Below, in pieces: positions 17,416 to 26,561 of a stretch of DNA of 64,000 nt. The notes below the pieces were generated by a model, which ran no database searches, had not been told where the DNA came from, and was given only the letters and a program-made list of their open reading frames with translations. Both the position numbers and the translations under genes were made by a program. Source of the DNA: an uncultured Mucispirillum sp. (GTDB lineage: Bacteria; Chrysiogenota; Deferribacteres; Deferribacterales; Mucispirillaceae); NCBI GenBank assembly GCA_944324495.1, contig CALUWN010000001.1:62001-126000 (forward strand), in the 5' to 3' direction. Every line of letters begins with the position of its first letter. The stretch's first letter is position 1.

Positions 17416-18357
17416 TTAACGTACTGGATTGTGGCATTTATATCCATTACTAAATACTGGTTTTTTCTGGCAGCATACTTCAATACCATTACTACATCTA
17501 TCGGCAAAAATACATTTTTCATTAAATAAAAAATTATTTTTTTCAATAAAACCTTTTATAGTAGTTAATTCATCTTTACTGCCAATTTGTGCTATACAGT
17601 TTTTTAAAGCGTGCGTATATGGATGTTTTTCATATCCTGAAGCTAAATCATTAGCAGAAACTATCTCCATAAGTTCTCCAGAATAAAGCACAGCAATATT
17701 ATTACAAATGGAAGCAAGTAAAGCTAAATCATGAGAGATAAAAAGAGTAGTAAGATTTTTTTCTTTATTAAGCTTTTGTATTAATTTTATTATTTGAGCC
17801 TGTATGGTAACATCTAAAGCTGTAGTTGGTTCATCTGCTATTAATAAATCAGGGTTTGTGGCAAGTGCCATAGCTATCATTACACGCTGATTCATCCCAC
17901 CTGAGAGCTGATGAGGGTAGCTTTGAAGCCTTTCTTCTGGCATATCTATTTCCACATCTTTTAAAAGTGAAACTGCCATATTGTAAGCATCTTTTTTACT
18001 TATTTTTTTATTATGAAGTTTTATAGTTTCTATTAACTGCCTGCCAATAGTCATCACAGGGTTTAGGGCACTTTGTGGGTTTTGAAATATCATTGATACT
18101 TTTTTGCCTCTAATAAGGCTTAAGCTTTCTTTACTATCTACACAAATATTATCAACAATAATCTCACCAGCAGTTTTATAAATTGGTGCTTTATTTAAGC
18201 CTAAAATACATTTTGCAAAAACACTTTTACCAGAGCCAGATTCGCCAGCTAAGCCAAATATCTCACCTTTATTAATATGAATAGAAAAATCTCTTAATAT
18301 ATAAAAATATTCTTTATTAGATTTTAATTCAACTGTTAAATTATTAACTTGTAACAT
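17416..18357 (-). CDS. OppD-like peptide ABC ATPase, orphan
   Basis: ATPase of the oligopeptide/dipeptide/nickel importer class, 313 residues. Walker A is GESGSGKSV near residue 40, the signature is LSGGMNQRVMIA, and Walker B is LLIADEPTTALDVT. The C-terminal extension carries the cysteine pattern of the oligo_HPY domain (CIFADRCSNG, VCCQKKP, KCHNP). No permease or binding protein lies beside it; the only matching system in the window is the Yej cluster at 59-64 kb. It appears cotranscribed with the SspB-like gene. Confidence 0.85.
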   Translation of the reverse strand: MLQVNNLTVELKSNKEYFYILRDFSIHINKGEIFGLAGESGSGKSVFAKCILGLNKAPIYKTAGEIIVDNICVDSKESLSLIRGKKVSMIFQNPQSALNPVMTIGRQLIETIKLHNKKISKKDAYNMAVSLLKDVEIDMPEERLQSYPHQLSGGMNQRVMIAMALATNPDLLIADEPTTALDVTIQAQIIKLIQKLNKEKNLTTLFISHDLALLASICNNIAVLYSGELMEIVSANDLASGYEKHPYTHALKNCIAQIGSKDELTTIKGFIEKNNFLFNEKCIFADRCSNGIEVCCQKKPVFSNGYKCHNPVR

Positions 18358-18417
18358 TATTTAGTCCTGTAAATTTATACCATATATTATATTTTGATTT
18401 TAAAAAATGCAATAAAT

Positions 18418-19179
18418 TTAATTAATAAGTAAATCAATAATTTTTTTACTTTCTTCTTCTGTCAGCTCAATTTTAGGCATGGTGGCGTTTTTTTTCAAAC
18501 TTCTTGGGTTTAAAAGCCACTGTTTTAAATTATCTTTATTCCAGCTTTTTCCATTTAAGTATTCAGGATATGTACTTTTTAAACTGCTTAAATTTGGGGC
18601 ACTATCAAAATAGCCTAATGCACCAATACTTGTTAATGCTTTATGGCAGCTGCCACATTTATTATTAAATAAATCAGATGAATTTTCGTTGTTATTAAGG
18701 CGTACAATTTGAGTAATAGATTTTACTTCTGTATTAATAGTATAATGATACAGCCCTGTTATTAAATACCTGTAATCTTCATCGCTGAACTTAAATTTTG
18801 GCATATTTACAACTGGTTCTTTTATAGCTTTTATAATTTCATCTGTTGATAATCTTTTTACAGCAGAGTTTAAATCAGTTGCATAAGCTGCCCCAGTATT
18901 TCCAATTTTATGGCACCTTGTGCAGTTTGCTTCATTTATTAATTTTATACCTTTTTGGGTTATAGTGCTTTTTTCATTATTAAATTCTGCATATTCGCCT
19001 TTAATAAGTTTATAATGGGCAATATCTTGACGTGTTGTTGTATCATTTCCCCTGTGGCAGATTATGCAGTTGTTACCTTTTTCCACACATATATTTTCAT
19101 GGCAGGAAATACATCTGTTTTCCCCATAAGAATATGTGTATGAAAAAATAATAAGTAAAATTAAAAACCTAATAACCAA
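18418..19179 (-). CDS. Exported tetraheme c-type cytochrome
   Basis: 253-residue periplasmic cytochrome with an N-terminal signal peptide (VIRFLILLIIFSYTYSYG). Four CxxCH sites are visible: CISCH and CIICH close to the N-terminus, CTRCH in the middle and CGSCH in the last third. The two later sites sit in mono-heme cytochrome c-like domains, each with a following Met that could be an axial ligand (VNMPKF, ATMPKI). It is the last gene of a seven-gene operon and overlaps the cytochrome b subunit IV gene by 19 bases, which supports a role as electron acceptor of the bc complex. Confidence 0.82.
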   Translation of the reverse strand: MVIRFLILLIIFSYTYSYGENRCISCHENICVEKGNNCIICHRGNDTTTRQDIAHYKLIKGEYAEFNNEKSTITQKGIKLINEANCTRCHKIGNTGAAYATDLNSAVKRLSTDEIIKAIKEPVVNMPKFKFSDEDYRYLITGLYHYTINTEVKSITQIVRLNNNENSSDLFNNKCGSCHKALTSIGALGYFDSAPNLSSLKSTYPEYLNGKSWNKDNLKQWLLNPRSLKKNATMPKIELTEEESKKIIDLLIN

Positions 19180-19580
19180 TATTCTTTCCTAAAAAAATAT
19201 GCAATAATAGTTAATGTTATAATAATAAATAAGATTATAGTAGTTAAAATATTTATAACTTTATAACTTTTATGAAACCATATGGCATTTTCTGGCACTT
19301 TTTTTATAAAAAAGGGCATAACCATATAGATTATAAAAAATAAAATTATTAAATAAATATAATAACTTCCATAGGAAGCAAGCTCTTGAGTCCATAATAA
19401 AAACCATGCAGATTTAGATGGGTTAGGGGCGTTATATGGCTCTGCTTTTTCCTCCAGTGGTGCATCAAAAAAATATGCTCCAATAAGTATAAAAATAATC
19501 ATTATAATAGATGATATTTTTATAATCTTAAAAAAGTAGGGGTCTGATTTTATATATTTATCTTTATTATTTTCTATCAT
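19161..19580 (-). CDS. Cytochrome b C-terminal part (subunit IV-like)
   Basis: 139-residue membrane protein with three hydrophobic helices. It corresponds to the C-terminal half of mitochondrial cytochrome b or to b6f subunit IV. The marker is APNPSKSAWFLLWTQELASY near residues 50-70, the conserved segment before the quinol site. It overlaps the cytochrome b6-like gene by 4 bases. Together the two form a split cytochrome b, as in b6f-type and many delta/epsilon-type bc complexes. Confidence 0.8.
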   Translation of the reverse strand: MIENNKDKYIKSDPYFFKIIKISSIIMIIFILIGAYFFDAPLEEKAEPYNAPNPSKSAWFLLWTQELASYGSYYIYLIILFFIIYMVMPFFIKKVPENAIWFHKSYKVINILTTIILFIIITLTIIAYFFRKEYWLLGF

Positions 19581-20194
19581 AAATAAGGTAAAACCCCCTT
19601 ATCACGCCGTACTCTAAAAAAATGTATAAAAGAAAGTATAATAATACTTACAGGCAAAATTATAATATGCAGTGCATAAAACCTAATTAAAGTAAGCCTG
19701 CCGCCTACACCGTCAGGGATTAATATATTATATATATAATCACCAAAAGGGAGTATTTTAATTAATTCTGCCCCTGTTTGTGTTGCCCAAAAAGCAAGCT
19801 GGTCCATTGGTAAAAGATAGCCAGTGTAACCTGTAAAAATACTAAAAAAAAGTAGAAAAAGCCCTATAACCCAGTTGTATTTTCTGCTTAAAAAAGCACC
19901 TGTATATATAACCCTTAAAATATGTAAAAAAATTAAAACTAAAAATGTGTTGCTTGCAAACCTGTGCAGGTTTCTTATATATTTTCCACCTGATACATTT
20001 TCTTCTATAAATATTATTGAATTATAAGCATTATTTGGCTCTGGAGTGTAATATAAGGCCAGTAAAATTCCAGAAATAATTAAGATTAAAAATGCAGTAA
20101 AAGAAAGACCACCAAGGCATAAAGTATATGTAAATTTAAGATTTTTTTTAATTGTAACCCTTGGGAATAAGTGTTTTATAAATTCTTTAAACAT
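19577..20194 (-). CDS. Cytochrome b N-terminal part (b6-like)
   Basis: 205-residue membrane protein with four hydrophobic helices, the heme-bearing half of cytochrome b. The two pairs of heme ligands are visible: His in RNLHRF and LIFLHILRV on helix II, and YALHIIILP and LSFIHFFRV on helix IV, with 13 residues between the members of each pair. A GYTGYLLPMDQLAFWA segment matches the conserved loop after helix III. It is the central quinol-oxidising subunit and partners the Rieske protein encoded just upstream. Confidence 0.88.
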   Translation of the reverse strand: MFKEFIKHLFPRVTIKKNLKFTYTLCLGGLSFTAFLILIISGILLALYYTPEPNNAYNSIIFIEENVSGGKYIRNLHRFASNTFLVLIFLHILRVIYTGAFLSRKYNWVIGLFLLFFSIFTGYTGYLLPMDQLAFWATQTGAELIKILPFGDYIYNILIPDGVGGRLTLIRFYALHIIILPVSIIILSFIHFFRVRRDKGVLPYL

Positions 20195-20196
20195 AG

Positions 20197-20586
20197 CTAT
20201 AAATGTATTATAATATTATTATTTTGTATAGTATAGTCTATATGTTTTAAAGGTTTTAATGCAGGGCCTTTTAAAACATTTCCTTGTAAATCAAAGGTAC
20301 TGCCATGGCATGGGCATATAAATTTATCATTTTCCACATTTAATACGCAGCCTAAATGGGTGCAGGCAATACTTAAAACTGTAATACCTTCTTTACCGTT
20401 TAATATACCTATTTGTTTATCTTTAATTAAATAGGCACTATTAAGGGGCAGTTTATCTACAGGTATAGTTATAACCTTATCTTTTTTTACTTTTGGTGTC
20501 AAGTATTTATAAAGTAATACAAAAGGCGTGAGCCATAAAAGCTTAAGCAAATCACGCCTTTTGATATTTTTTTTAAGAAAATTCAT
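20197..20586 (-). CDS. Rieske iron-sulfur protein
   Basis: 129-residue Rieske subunit of the bc-type complex. Cluster ligands are Cys75 and His77 in CTHLGC and Cys91 and His94 in CPCHGS; Cys80 and Cys93 would form the stabilising disulfide. The N-terminus, KRRDLLKLL followed by a hydrophobic helix, looks like a Tat signal anchor, the usual export route for this protein. It lies 2 bases before the cytochrome b gene and 21 bases after the cytochrome b561-like subunit of the molybdoenzyme. Confidence 0.92.
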   Translation of the reverse strand: MNFLKKNIKRRDLLKLLWLTPFVLLYKYLTPKVKKDKVITIPVDKLPLNSAYLIKDKQIGILNGKEGITVLSIACTHLGCVLNVENDKFICPCHGSTFDLQGNVLKGPALKPLKHIDYTIQNNNIIIHL

Positions 20587-20607
20587 TCTTTTACTAAATT
20601 TGACACA

Positions 20608-21297
20608 CTATTTTACAAACATACCGGGATGTTTTTTCTTAGCGTGTTCTAAATCATCTTTACCATCTCTAAACATAGCATTGTAACCTGCTTTATTAAC
20701 AGGGTGGATAGCTAAGTAGATATGTATAATCAAGAAGATTACAAATACTGTAAAGCCAATATCATGAAGTAGACGCATAATGCTTACAGTTGTAGAATCA
20801 AGAGATACCCTAAACCATAAGAATAAGCCACTGATAATCATAATTAAGCCAAATACGATTACAGCAAGCCCTGCAGCAATCTGCCCAAAGTTATATTTGC
20901 CTGCTCGTTTTGGATATGAAAAATCAATATACATAGTTTTCATATCAGCAAGCTCTTCAGTTACGTATGTTTTCCATGATTCATCTTTTCTTTTTCTAAA
21001 GGCTAAATGCCATTTTTTGAAAATCATAGAAAAAGTAAAAGGTATGCTTAAAGCTATCCATAACATAGCTGTTATTCTATGAAGTGCTCTGCATATTTCA
21101 ATACCAACATAAGTTGGTTCTGCTGTAGAATAAAATACAGATATAGGCACACCAATAAGATAAGCTATCCATGAAAATGAGTGGGAAAGTATTGGAAGCC
21201 CTGTAAAAATAAATATCATCATAAAATGGATAACATGCTTATGGTACCACATTTGCATATTTGAAAATAATGTAATTTTTTCATTTGAGTTACTCAT
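20608..21297 (-). CDS. Cytochrome b membrane subunit of the molybdoenzyme (FdnI-like)
   Basis: 229-residue di-heme cytochrome b561 type subunit, similar to formate dehydrogenase gamma. About four to five hydrophobic helices are present. Candidate heme ligands are His in WYHKHVIHF, CRALHRIT, RLLHDIG and IHIYLAIHP. The minus-strand ATG at 21297 was chosen because AAGGAG lies 7 bases upstream; an ATG two codons earlier is too close to that site. It exchanges electrons between the quinone pool and the Fe-S subunit. Confidence 0.82.
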   Translation of the reverse strand: MSNSNEKITLFSNMQMWYHKHVIHFMMIFIFTGLPILSHSFSWIAYLIGVPISVFYSTAEPTYVGIEICRALHRITAMLWIALSIPFTFSMIFKKWHLAFRKRKDESWKTYVTEELADMKTMYIDFSYPKRAGKYNFGQIAAGLAVIVFGLIMIISGLFLWFRVSLDSTTVSIMRLLHDIGFTVFVIFLIIHIYLAIHPVNKAGYNAMFRDGKDDLEHAKKKHPGMFVK

Positions 21298-22105
21298 TTT
21301 CATTCTCCTTATGTTCATCTTTGCCAGATAATTTCACAGCTGAATAAACAGCATGCCCTGCTACAGCAGCAGCGGTACCAATAATAGCAGCAGTGCCTAT
21401 TACTTTTGTGATTTCTCTACCACCTGCAACACCACTGGATGGGTCTGCAGGAAGCAGATAATCATCCCTGTTTTCAACAGGTGCAATAGTCATATATGAA
21501 AGAGTGCCTACTGTATCATTAACTTTATCAGCCCCATATACAAAGTATTCTTTATTAAATACTTTTGAGTAATGCTCAGCTCTTTTTCTAGCTTCAGATA
21601 TAACTTCTTCTTGTTTGCCAGAAAAGATTGCAACAGAAGGGCAGGCAACAGCACAAGCTGTCTGCATACCAGCAGTCAACCTGTCGTGGCACATAGTACA
21701 TTTATATGTTTTGCCTGTATCTTTAGAAAATACTGGTACATCGTAAGGGCATACGTCTTTACAAGCCTGACAGCCAACGCATCTTTCTTGATTAATTACA
21801 ACAGCACCAGTTTCTTTTTTAGAAATAGCAAGGGCAGGGCATATTTCCATACATTTTGGGTTATCACAATGCTGGCAGTGTTTAAAAGCTGCTATTTGTG
21901 ATACATTAGGAAATTTACCTTTTTCATTAACTTCCACTCTTAAATAATTTAAATGTGGCTGTTCTTCTACCATAGATTTTTCTACAGTATAATTATAGTC
22001 CCTTTGAAGTCTCATTCTATTTTCAGTGGAACAGCTTATAACACAGGCAAAGCATTTTATACATGATTGAGTATCATAGCAAACTGCCATTTTATCGTAA
22101 CTCAT
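21290..22105 (-). CDS. 4Fe-4S ferredoxin subunit of the molybdoenzyme
   Basis: 271-residue electron-transfer subunit of the PsrB/PhsB/DmsB class. Four cysteine groups for 4Fe-4S clusters are visible: CIKCFACVISC, CQHCDNPKCMEIC, CVGCQACKDVC and CTMCHDR with a later CAVAC. The C-terminus has a hydrophobic segment (VIGTAAIIGTAAAVAGHAVY) that probably crosses the membrane, an addition seen in formate dehydrogenase beta subunits. It overlaps the catalytic subunit by 4 bases and the cytochrome subunit by 8 bases. Confidence 0.9.
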   Translation of the reverse strand: MSYDKMAVCYDTQSCIKCFACVISCSTENRMRLQRDYNYTVEKSMVEEQPHLNYLRVEVNEKGKFPNVSQIAAFKHCQHCDNPKCMEICPALAISKKETGAVVINQERCVGCQACKDVCPYDVPVFSKDTGKTYKCTMCHDRLTAGMQTACAVACPSVAIFSGKQEEVISEARKRAEHYSKVFNKEYFVYGADKVNDTVGTLSYMTIAPVENRDDYLLPADPSSGVAGGREITKVIGTAAIIGTAAAVAGHAVYSAVKLSGKDEHKENENE

Positions 22106-24627
22106 TTTGCCCTCCTTATTTTAACAATAAAATCTTGTGATGGTGCAGAAGCTTCAACAGGCATAAAGTTTAAGTTACCAATATGGTTAGGGTTAAAGCC
22201 AATAGGGGAAGCAACACTTAATTTATCAGCAAGTTTTCTGTAAAGCCCGTTACCAACGCCGTAAAATGAAAAAAGAGTGTGAGGTTCAACAGTTTCAGAT
22301 AACTGAACTTCTGCTTTAACCACTAAAGACGGCTCTTCAATATTAAATATTTCTATTAAATCGCCACTTTTTAAGCCTAAAGCATTACCTCTATCAGTAT
22401 TAATAAATACAGCAGAGTAGTTTAATTTTGCACCCACATTCCTTAAAAGAATATTGTTTCTTGTTTGAGCTCCAGTAAAAGAACTAAGTGGTGAAAAGCC
22501 TGTTATAGGTACAAACTCATCATTATCAAGTTTTTCTTTTAATGTTTGATAATATGTAGGAGGGCAGCTAAAGAGCGGGTCAAAGTATTTAGCATCATTT
22601 TCTCTGCCTTGGTTTAAAAGTTCCTCATGCCATTTTGCCATAAAAAGTGAATAAACTTCTAATTTTCCAGAAGGAGTTGGTTTATTCATAGGCTTAACTG
22701 GGGCAGGAACACCGCACCATACGCCGTCTTCAATTAATTTTCTTCTTGAGAAAATAGCAGCATCTGCTTCATCAAGCTCAAGGTTTTCAAGCTGATAATC
22801 AACTATATATTTTACACCGCCTGCTTCAAAGTCACCAAAATATGAATAGTATTCATCATCAGAAAAGATTCTTTTAGCAATAGCAAGCATAATCCAGTAA
22901 CCATTGCGTGTTTCAAACATAGGGTCTATCACTTGGTCATGCACGGTAATCACAGGAAATGTGGCTTTATATTGACCAAATAATGGTTCAGATCTTTCTA
23001 AAAATGTGGTATCTGGTAATATAACATCAGCATAAAGAAGCGATTCATTCCAAAATGGTGAAATAGCTGCAACCATTTCCATTTTCTCTAATGCTTTTGC
23101 CATTTTATGACCACCAACGCTGCCACCAACTGGGTTTTGACCATTTAAAAATGCCATACGCAGTTTATATGGTTCTTCTGTTTCCACAGCTAATGGGAAA
23201 GTTCTTCTCATATTATATGGGTCGCAGAGCTCAAAACCTTCTACATTTTCTTTATACCACATATTAACAGAGATTTCGTTGCTGTCAGAATAATCAAAAG
23301 GGGAATATAAATAAGCATATCTGCCATATATTAAGCCACCTTTTCTACCATAAACACCTAAAAGGCCATTAATAACAGATATTAATTGTTTTTCATGGAG
23401 TGAGTTGTAATACCTTGTAGCACGGTATCCTCTTTCTAAAAAGCAGGCAGGTCTAGTATCGTTTAAATCTTTTGCCAGTTTTTGAATCTGCTCAACAGAA
23501 ATACCACTTTTTTCAGCAGCTTTTTCAATAGGGAAAGCATTACAGGAATCTATAAGCATTTGAAGTGCAGTTTTAGCTTTTACGCCATCCACATTATATT
23601 CACCATAAAGGGCAGGGCTTTCAGCTTCAGACTTCATCACTGCTGAATTTGTAGCAGTATCATATACTTGATAATCTGGGTCATTTTCATCATCACCCTC
23701 TTGCAGATATACAGGCTGTAGAGTTTCTGCATTTATAAGCATATCAGCATTTGTATATTCTTTTAAAAATTCTTCATCGTAATATTTATTTTTAAAAAGT
23801 TCTCCAGCAAGTCCAACTAAAAATGCCACATCACCACCGGGAATAACTGGCAGCCATTCTGTATCTGTTTCACCAACCCCTAATGATTTTTTAGGGTCAA
23901 CAAGTACAGTTTTCATACCATTTTTTCTACCCCTGCCAAACATACCGCCCCAAGGGAATGCAACTAAGCCACCAACAGGGTTTCTTCCTATTAATACAGC
24001 AAGTTTAGCGTTTTCATAATCACCCATAACAGATGAGTTACCTTGACGTGGTTCTTCACCACCGCCACCAAATACACTACCTAAACCTAACTGGTTTGTA
24101 GAGCCAAAGCAGGTATCACCATATGAAAAAAGGTTATCAGTTCCATAAAGGTTAAAAATAGTATCATCAAGTAAAGATGCACTATTAAACCTAGGAAAAT
24201 ATGCAACGGAATGTGGTTCACCTTCTTCCCTTAATTGCAGCATTTTATTGCCAATTAAATCAAGTGCTTCATTCCAAGATGCACTTCTAAATTCGCCGCT
24301 TCCACGTTTACCTGTTCTAATAAGTGGAGTTTTAATTCTTTGTGGGTCATATAATGCAGCAGTAGCTGCTCTACCTCTACCACATATTGATGGGTATGGT
24401 GTGTTTGGGTTAGCATCTAACCTTACAAGCCTGCCATCTCTAGTATAAGCCACCATTGGACAATTTTGAGCACACATACGGCATGTAAGGTAAGTTTTAT
24501 TTTCAACACCAAAATCAGCCGAAGTGATTTCCCTTGCTTCAGTTTTTAATGGACTACCAGTAAATACTGCAGCCCCTGCAAGACCAGCTACTGAAGTTTT
24601 CATAAAATTTCTTCGAGTAAGCTTCAT
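22102..24627 (-). CDS. Tat-exported molybdopterin oxidoreductase, catalytic subunit
   Basis: 841-residue molybdo-bis(MGD) enzyme of the DMSO reductase family. The Tat signal is LTRRNFMK at residues 3-10. The N-terminal 4Fe-4S ligands are Cys49, Cys52, Cys56 and Cys82. The likely Mo ligand is Cys173 in YGDTCFGST, as in polysulfide/thiosulfate reductases, tetrathionate reductase and some formate dehydrogenases. A C-terminal molybdopterin dinucleotide-binding domain begins near residue 715. The ATG at 24627 follows GAGGAGG. Substrate is unresolved: the divergent rhodanese lipoprotein suggests sulfur or polysulfide, while the FdnI-like subunit would also suit a dehydrogenase. Confidence 0.88.
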   Translation of the reverse strand: MKLTRRNFMKTSVAGLAGAAVFTGSPLKTEAREITSADFGVENKTYLTCRMCAQNCPMVAYTRDGRLVRLDANPNTPYPSICGRGRAATAALYDPQRIKTPLIRTGKRGSGEFRSASWNEALDLIGNKMLQLREEGEPHSVAYFPRFNSASLLDDTIFNLYGTDNLFSYGDTCFGSTNQLGLGSVFGGGGEEPRQGNSSVMGDYENAKLAVLIGRNPVGGLVAFPWGGMFGRGRKNGMKTVLVDPKKSLGVGETDTEWLPVIPGGDVAFLVGLAGELFKNKYYDEEFLKEYTNADMLINAETLQPVYLQEGDDENDPDYQVYDTATNSAVMKSEAESPALYGEYNVDGVKAKTALQMLIDSCNAFPIEKAAEKSGISVEQIQKLAKDLNDTRPACFLERGYRATRYYNSLHEKQLISVINGLLGVYGRKGGLIYGRYAYLYSPFDYSDSNEISVNMWYKENVEGFELCDPYNMRRTFPLAVETEEPYKLRMAFLNGQNPVGGSVGGHKMAKALEKMEMVAAISPFWNESLLYADVILPDTTFLERSEPLFGQYKATFPVITVHDQVIDPMFETRNGYWIMLAIAKRIFSDDEYYSYFGDFEAGGVKYIVDYQLENLELDEADAAIFSRRKLIEDGVWCGVPAPVKPMNKPTPSGKLEVYSLFMAKWHEELLNQGRENDAKYFDPLFSCPPTYYQTLKEKLDNDEFVPITGFSPLSSFTGAQTRNNILLRNVGAKLNYSAVFINTDRGNALGLKSGDLIEIFNIEEPSLVVKAEVQLSETVEPHTLFSFYGVGNGLYRKLADKLSVASPIGFNPNHIGNLNFMPVEASAPSQDFIVKIRRAK

Positions 24628-24665
24628 CTTAGCCCTCCTCATTTTGCTTCTTTAGATGTTATTTT

Positions 24666-24678
24666 TGTTAATATAACA
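24666..24678. promoter_or_regulatory. TGTTA-N3-TAACA palindrome, possible operator
   Basis: A perfect inverted repeat of 5 bases each side of ATA lies 39 bases upstream of the molybdopterin oxidoreductase start. Its size and place suit a dimeric regulator, perhaps of the CRP/FNR superfamily, but it does not match the classic FNR half sites. In DNA this AT-rich a match of this size can arise by chance. Confidence 0.3.
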
Positions 24679-24913
24679 TCCATATTTCTTTATGTACTAC
24701 ATATATATTTTTTTTGCAAGTAAAAAATTAATAGTGTTTTATTTTTTTAAATATTTAAAAATTTATAGTATAAAATATAGGAAAATAAATTTATTCTCAT
24801 AGTAAAAAGGTAGTAATACGATTATTATAAATTCAAGTAAAATTATAATTTTAAGCACTTATATATATTTTATAATACTGTTTTAAATTATAAGATAAAA
24901 TAAAAAATAATTC

Positions 24914-24942
24914 TTGCAATTTTTTTAAAAAAATAGTAATAT
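24914..24942 (+). promoter_or_regulatory. Candidate sigma70 promoter of the rhodanese gene
   Basis: TTGCAA at 24914 and TAATAT at 24937 with a 17-base spacer, about 60 bases before the rhodanese ATG. The surrounding A/T tracts are typical of promoters in this genome. Confidence 0.45.
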
Positions 24943-25002
24943 ACTTTTTATAATACTGGAATATACAGATGTAAGGTATTATGCATATAAACAGGAGGAG
25001 AT

Positions 25003-26556
25003 ATGTTTACAAAAATCTATACTAAATCATTAGTATTATTAAAGCTTGTTTTAGTAACTGCTTTAGTAACATTGGCATTTGCTGCTTGTAAAAAACAATC
25101 ACCAGATGCTGCCCAAAATAATACAGCTGTTATTCAGGCTGAAAAGCCGGGCTCTGCACTTATTGAAGCAGATGTTTTAAAAAAGTATATTGATAATGGC
25201 TATAAAACAGATGACGGTAAAAAAGTACTTATTCTTCATGTAACACTTCAAAATGGTACAGTGCCAGAAACTACTATAAAAGGTGCTTATCCTTTTAGTC
25301 AGGAAGAATATTTAATGGAAAAAAGAAGTGATGGTGTTGCACCAAACGGTGCTATGGTTGCAAGTGGTGCTAAGGTTGATAAGTTTTTATCTAAATACGG
25401 CGTTGATAAAGATACTGTAATAGTACTTACAAGCCACGACTTAACTAACCAAATGATATATAGAACTTTCTGGGCTTTAAAATACTGGGGCTTTACAAAC
25501 GATAATTTAAAAGTATTAAACGGTGCTAACTATTATTTCTTTAATCAGTTTGCAAAAGATAATAATATTGCAAATATTGATACTTATAAAGCAGCTCCAG
25601 CAGATATTGCTTCTATTAAGCCGACAACATTTTCTGTAAAAGATTTACCTGCTAATAATATTGATTTATTACGTGCTCCATTTGGTGAAGTATTAGAATA
25701 TGTAAAAGCTGGTAAATTAAAATCAGATGCTTCTGGTGAAGTGGCAGTATTTTCTACAATTGATGCAAAAATCCCTGTAAAATCAAATGGTGAAGTTGTT
25801 ACATATACTATATATAATAATAATGCAGTAGATGGCAGAATAAAAGGTGCTACTCAGTTTGCATTTGAACCAATAGAGCAGGGTGGCTATGCTACACACT
25901 GGGCAATGTATCTTGATGCAGAACTTTCAAAAGACGGTAAATATACAATCACTGGTGGCAAAGGTACATTTAAAACTCCAGAACAGATTAAAGGTTTTGT
26001 AAAAGGTTTCACTGAAAATGACGGTAAAACTACTAACCCATCATCATTTTTTGCAAACCTTGATAAAGACCCAAATAAAAGACTTATGTTTCACTGCTAC
26101 ACAGGCAGAACTACTGCTCCACACTGGTTTATATTCAGGGAAATATTAGGCTATAAAAATGCTGCTATTTATGACGGTTCTTGGCAGGAATGGAGCTCAT
26201 ATTCAGTTTACTATCCACAGGATGCAGCAAATGCACCATATGCAAGAGTGTTAGTTGGTGAAGATGACCCAAATACATACGATAACCAAAATACAGACTA
26301 CATTTATTATAATGGTGAAAAATTTGTATTATCTGACGGAAAAACAGAACCATCACTTGAAAGGGAAGAAATTAAAAACTTCTTAGATAAATGGGATGTT
26401 ACAAAATATACTGATTTTGCTACATTAGGTGTAGAATCATACTATGAAGATGAAGAAGTAACATTTTACCCATTAAGTAATGGTAATATAGATACTTTAT
26501 ATATTGGTGACGGTAAAGAAATCAATAAAGAAGATAAAGAATATAAAGGTATGTAA
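25003..26556 (+). CDS. Rhodanese-domain lipoprotein
   Basis: 517-residue exported lipoprotein; the signal ends LAFAAC with Cys29. Two rhodanese-like modules are suggested. The N-terminal one (about 45-190) has no active cysteine at the expected loop. The C-terminal one has the catalytic loop MFHCYTGRT with Cys365, followed by the family's YDGSWQEWS. A periplasmic sulfurtransferase of this sort could carry polysulfide sulfur to a reductase, as Sud does for Psr in Wolinella, and the divergent molybdoenzyme operon fits that. The GGAGGAG ribosome site is strong. The substrate and partner are inferred. Confidence 0.8.
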   Translation: MFTKIYTKSLVLLKLVLVTALVTLAFAACKKQSPDAAQNNTAVIQAEKPGSALIEADVLKKYIDNGYKTDDGKKVLILHVTLQNGTVPETTIKGAYPFSQEEYLMEKRSDGVAPNGAMVASGAKVDKFLSKYGVDKDTVIVLTSHDLTNQMIYRTFWALKYWGFTNDNLKVLNGANYYFFNQFAKDNNIANIDTYKAAPADIASIKPTTFSVKDLPANNIDLLRAPFGEVLEYVKAGKLKSDASGEVAVFSTIDAKIPVKSNGEVVTYTIYNNNAVDGRIKGATQFAFEPIEQGGYATHWAMYLDAELSKDGKYTITGGKGTFKTPEQIKGFVKGFTENDGKTTNPSSFFANLDKDPNKRLMFHCYTGRTTAPHWFIFREILGYKNAAIYDGSWQEWSSYSVYYPQDAANAPYARVLVGEDDPNTYDNQNTDYIYYNGEKFVLSDGKTEPSLEREEIKNFLDKWDVTKYTDFATLGVESYYEDEEVTFYPLSNGNIDTLYIGDGKEINKEDKEYKGM

Positions 26557-26561
26557 AACAA

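Larger units (their letters stand above)
24628..25002. other. Divergent intergenic control region
   Basis: 375 bases of very AT-rich DNA between the molybdoenzyme operon (minus) and the rhodanese lipoprotein gene (plus). It should hold both promoters. Apart from the palindrome and the candidate promoter listed separately, I see no gene, RNA or repeat in it. Confidence 0.6.
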
